From positions 1 through 24,724 of the forward strand of contig CAYVLB010000013.1 in assembly GCA_964452325.1 (NCBI GenBank): 24,724 nucleotides of DNA, in the 5' to 3' direction. Origin of the DNA: JALVCQ01 sp964452325 (lineage in GTDB: Bacteria; Bacteroidota; Bacteroidia; JAADEI01; JALVCQ01). Under the pieces are notes generated by a model. The model ran no database searches and was not told the DNA's origin. It saw only the letters and a list, made by a program, of their open reading frames with translations. Of this stretch, positions 23,292 to 24,724 are shown piece after piece (position 1 is the first letter of the stretch; every line of letters starts with the position of its first letter). Both the position numbers and the translations under genes were made by a program.

Positions 23292-24662
23292 ATGAAGCAA
23301 GTTATGCGAAAAATTCTGTTGAGTGAAAAGGATATTCCCCGTCAATGGTACAACATTGTATTCGATATGCCAAACAAGCCGCGACCTCCCTTGCATCCCG
23401 GCACAAAAGAACCGGTAACCCCCGATATGTTGGCTCCTTTGTTTCCTCAGGCCCTGATTGAACAGGAAGTAAGCACAGAGAAATGGATTGATATCCCTGA
23501 CCCCATTCTTGACGTATACAAAATGTGGCGGCCTTCCCCGCTGGTGCGTGCTCGTGGCTTAGAAAAAATGCTCGATACTCCCGCCAAAATCTATTTCAAA
23601 TATGAAGGGGTAAGTCCTTCGGGGTCTCATAAACCCAATACCGCAGTGGCCCAAGCCTATTACAACCAACAGGAAGGTGTACAGCGCATCACCACCGAAA
23701 CAGGAGCTGGGCAATGGGGCAGCGCCTTGAGCTTTGCATGTAATCTCTTTGGGTTGGAGTGTGAGGTATTTATGGTTAAAGTCAGCTACAACCAAAAGCC
23801 TTATCGGAAGGTGATGATGCAGGTATGGGGTGCTACGGTTCATTCTTCGCCCACTGATCTGACCGAAGCAGGTCGTAAGATACTGGCCGAAAACCCTGAT
23901 TCGCCTGGATCACTGGGTATTGCCATCTCTGAGGCGATCGAACGAGCAGTGGCCGATCCCCACACTAAATATTCATTAGGGTCGGTCTTGAATCATGTAT
24001 TGCTCCACCAAACAGTGCTGGGTCAAGAAGCCGTTCAGCAAATGGAAATGGCTGGAGATTGGCCCGATATCGTGGTGGCACCCTTTGGAGGAGGGTCTAA
24101 CTTTGCAGGACTGTCGTTTCCGTTCTTGCGATATAAGCTCGAAGGTAAGCGGGAAGTGCGATGCATTGCCAGCGAACCTGCCTCGTGTCCCAAACTAACC
24201 AAAGGTGTGTTTCGATATGACTTCGGTGATACCATCGGAATGACTCCGCTTTTGCCCATGTATACGCTAGGACACCGTTTCGTTCCTGCTCCTATTCATG
24301 CCGGGGGATTGCGCTATCATGGAGCTGGCGCCATTGTCAGCCAATTGCTTCATGATAAGATTATTGAAGCTCGAGCCCATGACCAACTTGAAACCTTCAA
24401 AGCCGGGGTCATGTTTGCTCAGGCAGAAGGCATCATTCCCGCACCCGAAGCCTGCCATGCCATTGCTACGGTCATTCAGGAAGCCAACCGATGTAAAGTA
24501 GAAGGTGTGAGCCGAACGATTCTGTTCAATTTGTGTGGGCACGGGCATTTTGACCTTAAAGCCTATCAAGACTATTTCGAGGGCAACTTGGAATCACATG
24601 CGATGACCGATCAGGAAATTCAAGAACTCATTGCCCACATCGACACCCCCCCTATCGAATAA
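23292..24662 (+). CDS. trpB: Tryptophan synthase beta subunit, TrpB2 type
   Basis: TrpB condenses indole with serine to tryptophan using PLP. This 456-residue protein is the TrpB2 form, longer than TrpB1 (~400) and common in archaea and thermophilic bacteria. The N-terminal RKILLSEKDIPRQWYNI is characteristic of the subgroup. PLP-binding Lys114 is in GSHKPN; a TETGAGQWGSAL motif holds the catalytic Glu region; the phosphate loop is GGGSNF (~266-271). The C-terminal part has HAGGLRYHGAG and CGHGHFDL. No trpA or other trp gene is next to it. ATG 23292 is chosen because the -7 box at 23265-23272 excludes earlier starts; ATG 23304 would also fit. A terminator follows 24 bases after the stop. Confidence 0.92.
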   Translation: MKQVMRKILLSEKDIPRQWYNIVFDMPNKPRPPLHPGTKEPVTPDMLAPLFPQALIEQEVSTEKWIDIPDPILDVYKMWRPSPLVRARGLEKMLDTPAKIYFKYEGVSPSGSHKPNTAVAQAYYNQQEGVQRITTETGAGQWGSALSFACNLFGLECEVFMVKVSYNQKPYRKVMMQVWGATVHSSPTDLTEAGRKILAENPDSPGSLGIAISEAIERAVADPHTKYSLGSVLNHVLLHQTVLGQEAVQQMEMAGDWPDIVVAPFGGGSNFAGLSFPFLRYKLEGKREVRCIASEPASCPKLTKGVFRYDFGDTIGMTPLLPMYTLGHRFVPAPIHAGGLRYHGAGAIVSQLLHDKIIEARAHDQLETFKAGVMFAQAEGIIPAPEACHAIATVIQEANRCKVEGVSRTILFNLCGHGHFDLKAYQDYFEGNLESHAMTDQEIQELIAHIDTPPIE

Positions 24663-24686
24663 GAGAGCTTAAATGTCTTCTTTGGT

Positions 24687-24724
24687 AGGCCTCCGGAAGC
24701 AACCTTTTGCTTCAGGAGGCCTTT
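24687..24724 (+). terminator. Rho-independent terminator after trpB2 (cut by window end)
   Basis: A 16-bp stem with one mismatch (24687-24702 pairing with 24707-24722) closes a CCTT loop and runs into a T tract of which the window shows TTT. It begins 24 bases after the trpB2 stop. The AGGCCTCC/GGAGGCCT ends mean it could also work for a gene arriving from the right. Confidence 0.82.

Overview
The window is a densely packed housekeeping segment of a Bacteroidota chromosome, probably from a draft or metagenome assembly because it contains a 100-N scaffold gap. Three observations support Bacteroidota: a secreted protein with a C-terminal type IX secretion (T9SS) sorting domain, a tail-fibre-type surface protein with a peptidase S74 domain, and repeated TAnnTTTG -7 boxes, the promoter signature of that phylum, a few tens of bases upstream of start codons. 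Shine-Dalgarno sequences are mostly absent. A TrpB2-type tryptophan synthase beta subunit hints at a deep-branching or thermophilic lineage, but this is inference.

Layout. 1-1738 (+): the 3' end of recF, a cysteine-rich DUF3109 protein and a LutA-type iron-sulfur protein, joined by ATGA overlaps. 1756-4271 (-): dsbD followed by gmhA. 4389-8592 (+): an operon of leucyl aminopeptidase, pdxA, an MDR oxidoreductase and a YjjX/DUF84 NTPase, with a complete Bacteroidota promoter at its head. 8595-11832 (-): acetyl-CoA synthetase then a PhoD-like phosphatase. 11962-16784 (+): the accessory part, holding a YadA-head-like repeat protein with S74 domain (carrying the gap), an intrinsic terminator, a T9SS-sorted Asp-box protein, and a BtuF-like metal/cofactor receptor without signal peptide. 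16829-18585 (-): purB and a small beta-carbonic-anhydrase-like protein. 18663-19475 (+): an alpha/beta hydrolase. 19518-21627 (-): adenine deaminase and thioredoxin. 21735-24662 (+): glycyl-tRNA synthetase and TrpB2, closed by a second intrinsic terminator at the window end.

Functionally the segment mixes purine metabolism (purB, ade, YjjX), vitamin B6 synthesis (pdxA), thiol/disulfide chemistry (dsbD, trxA), acetate activation (acs), heptose supply for LPS (gmhA) and cell-surface proteins. No RNA gene, insertion sequence, CRISPR array, prophage or defence island is visible, and no stretch over 300 bases lacks a gene. I do not see a clear new system. The best leads are the surface-fibre gene with its repeat-induced gap, and the secreted propeller/metal-receptor gene pair behind it.
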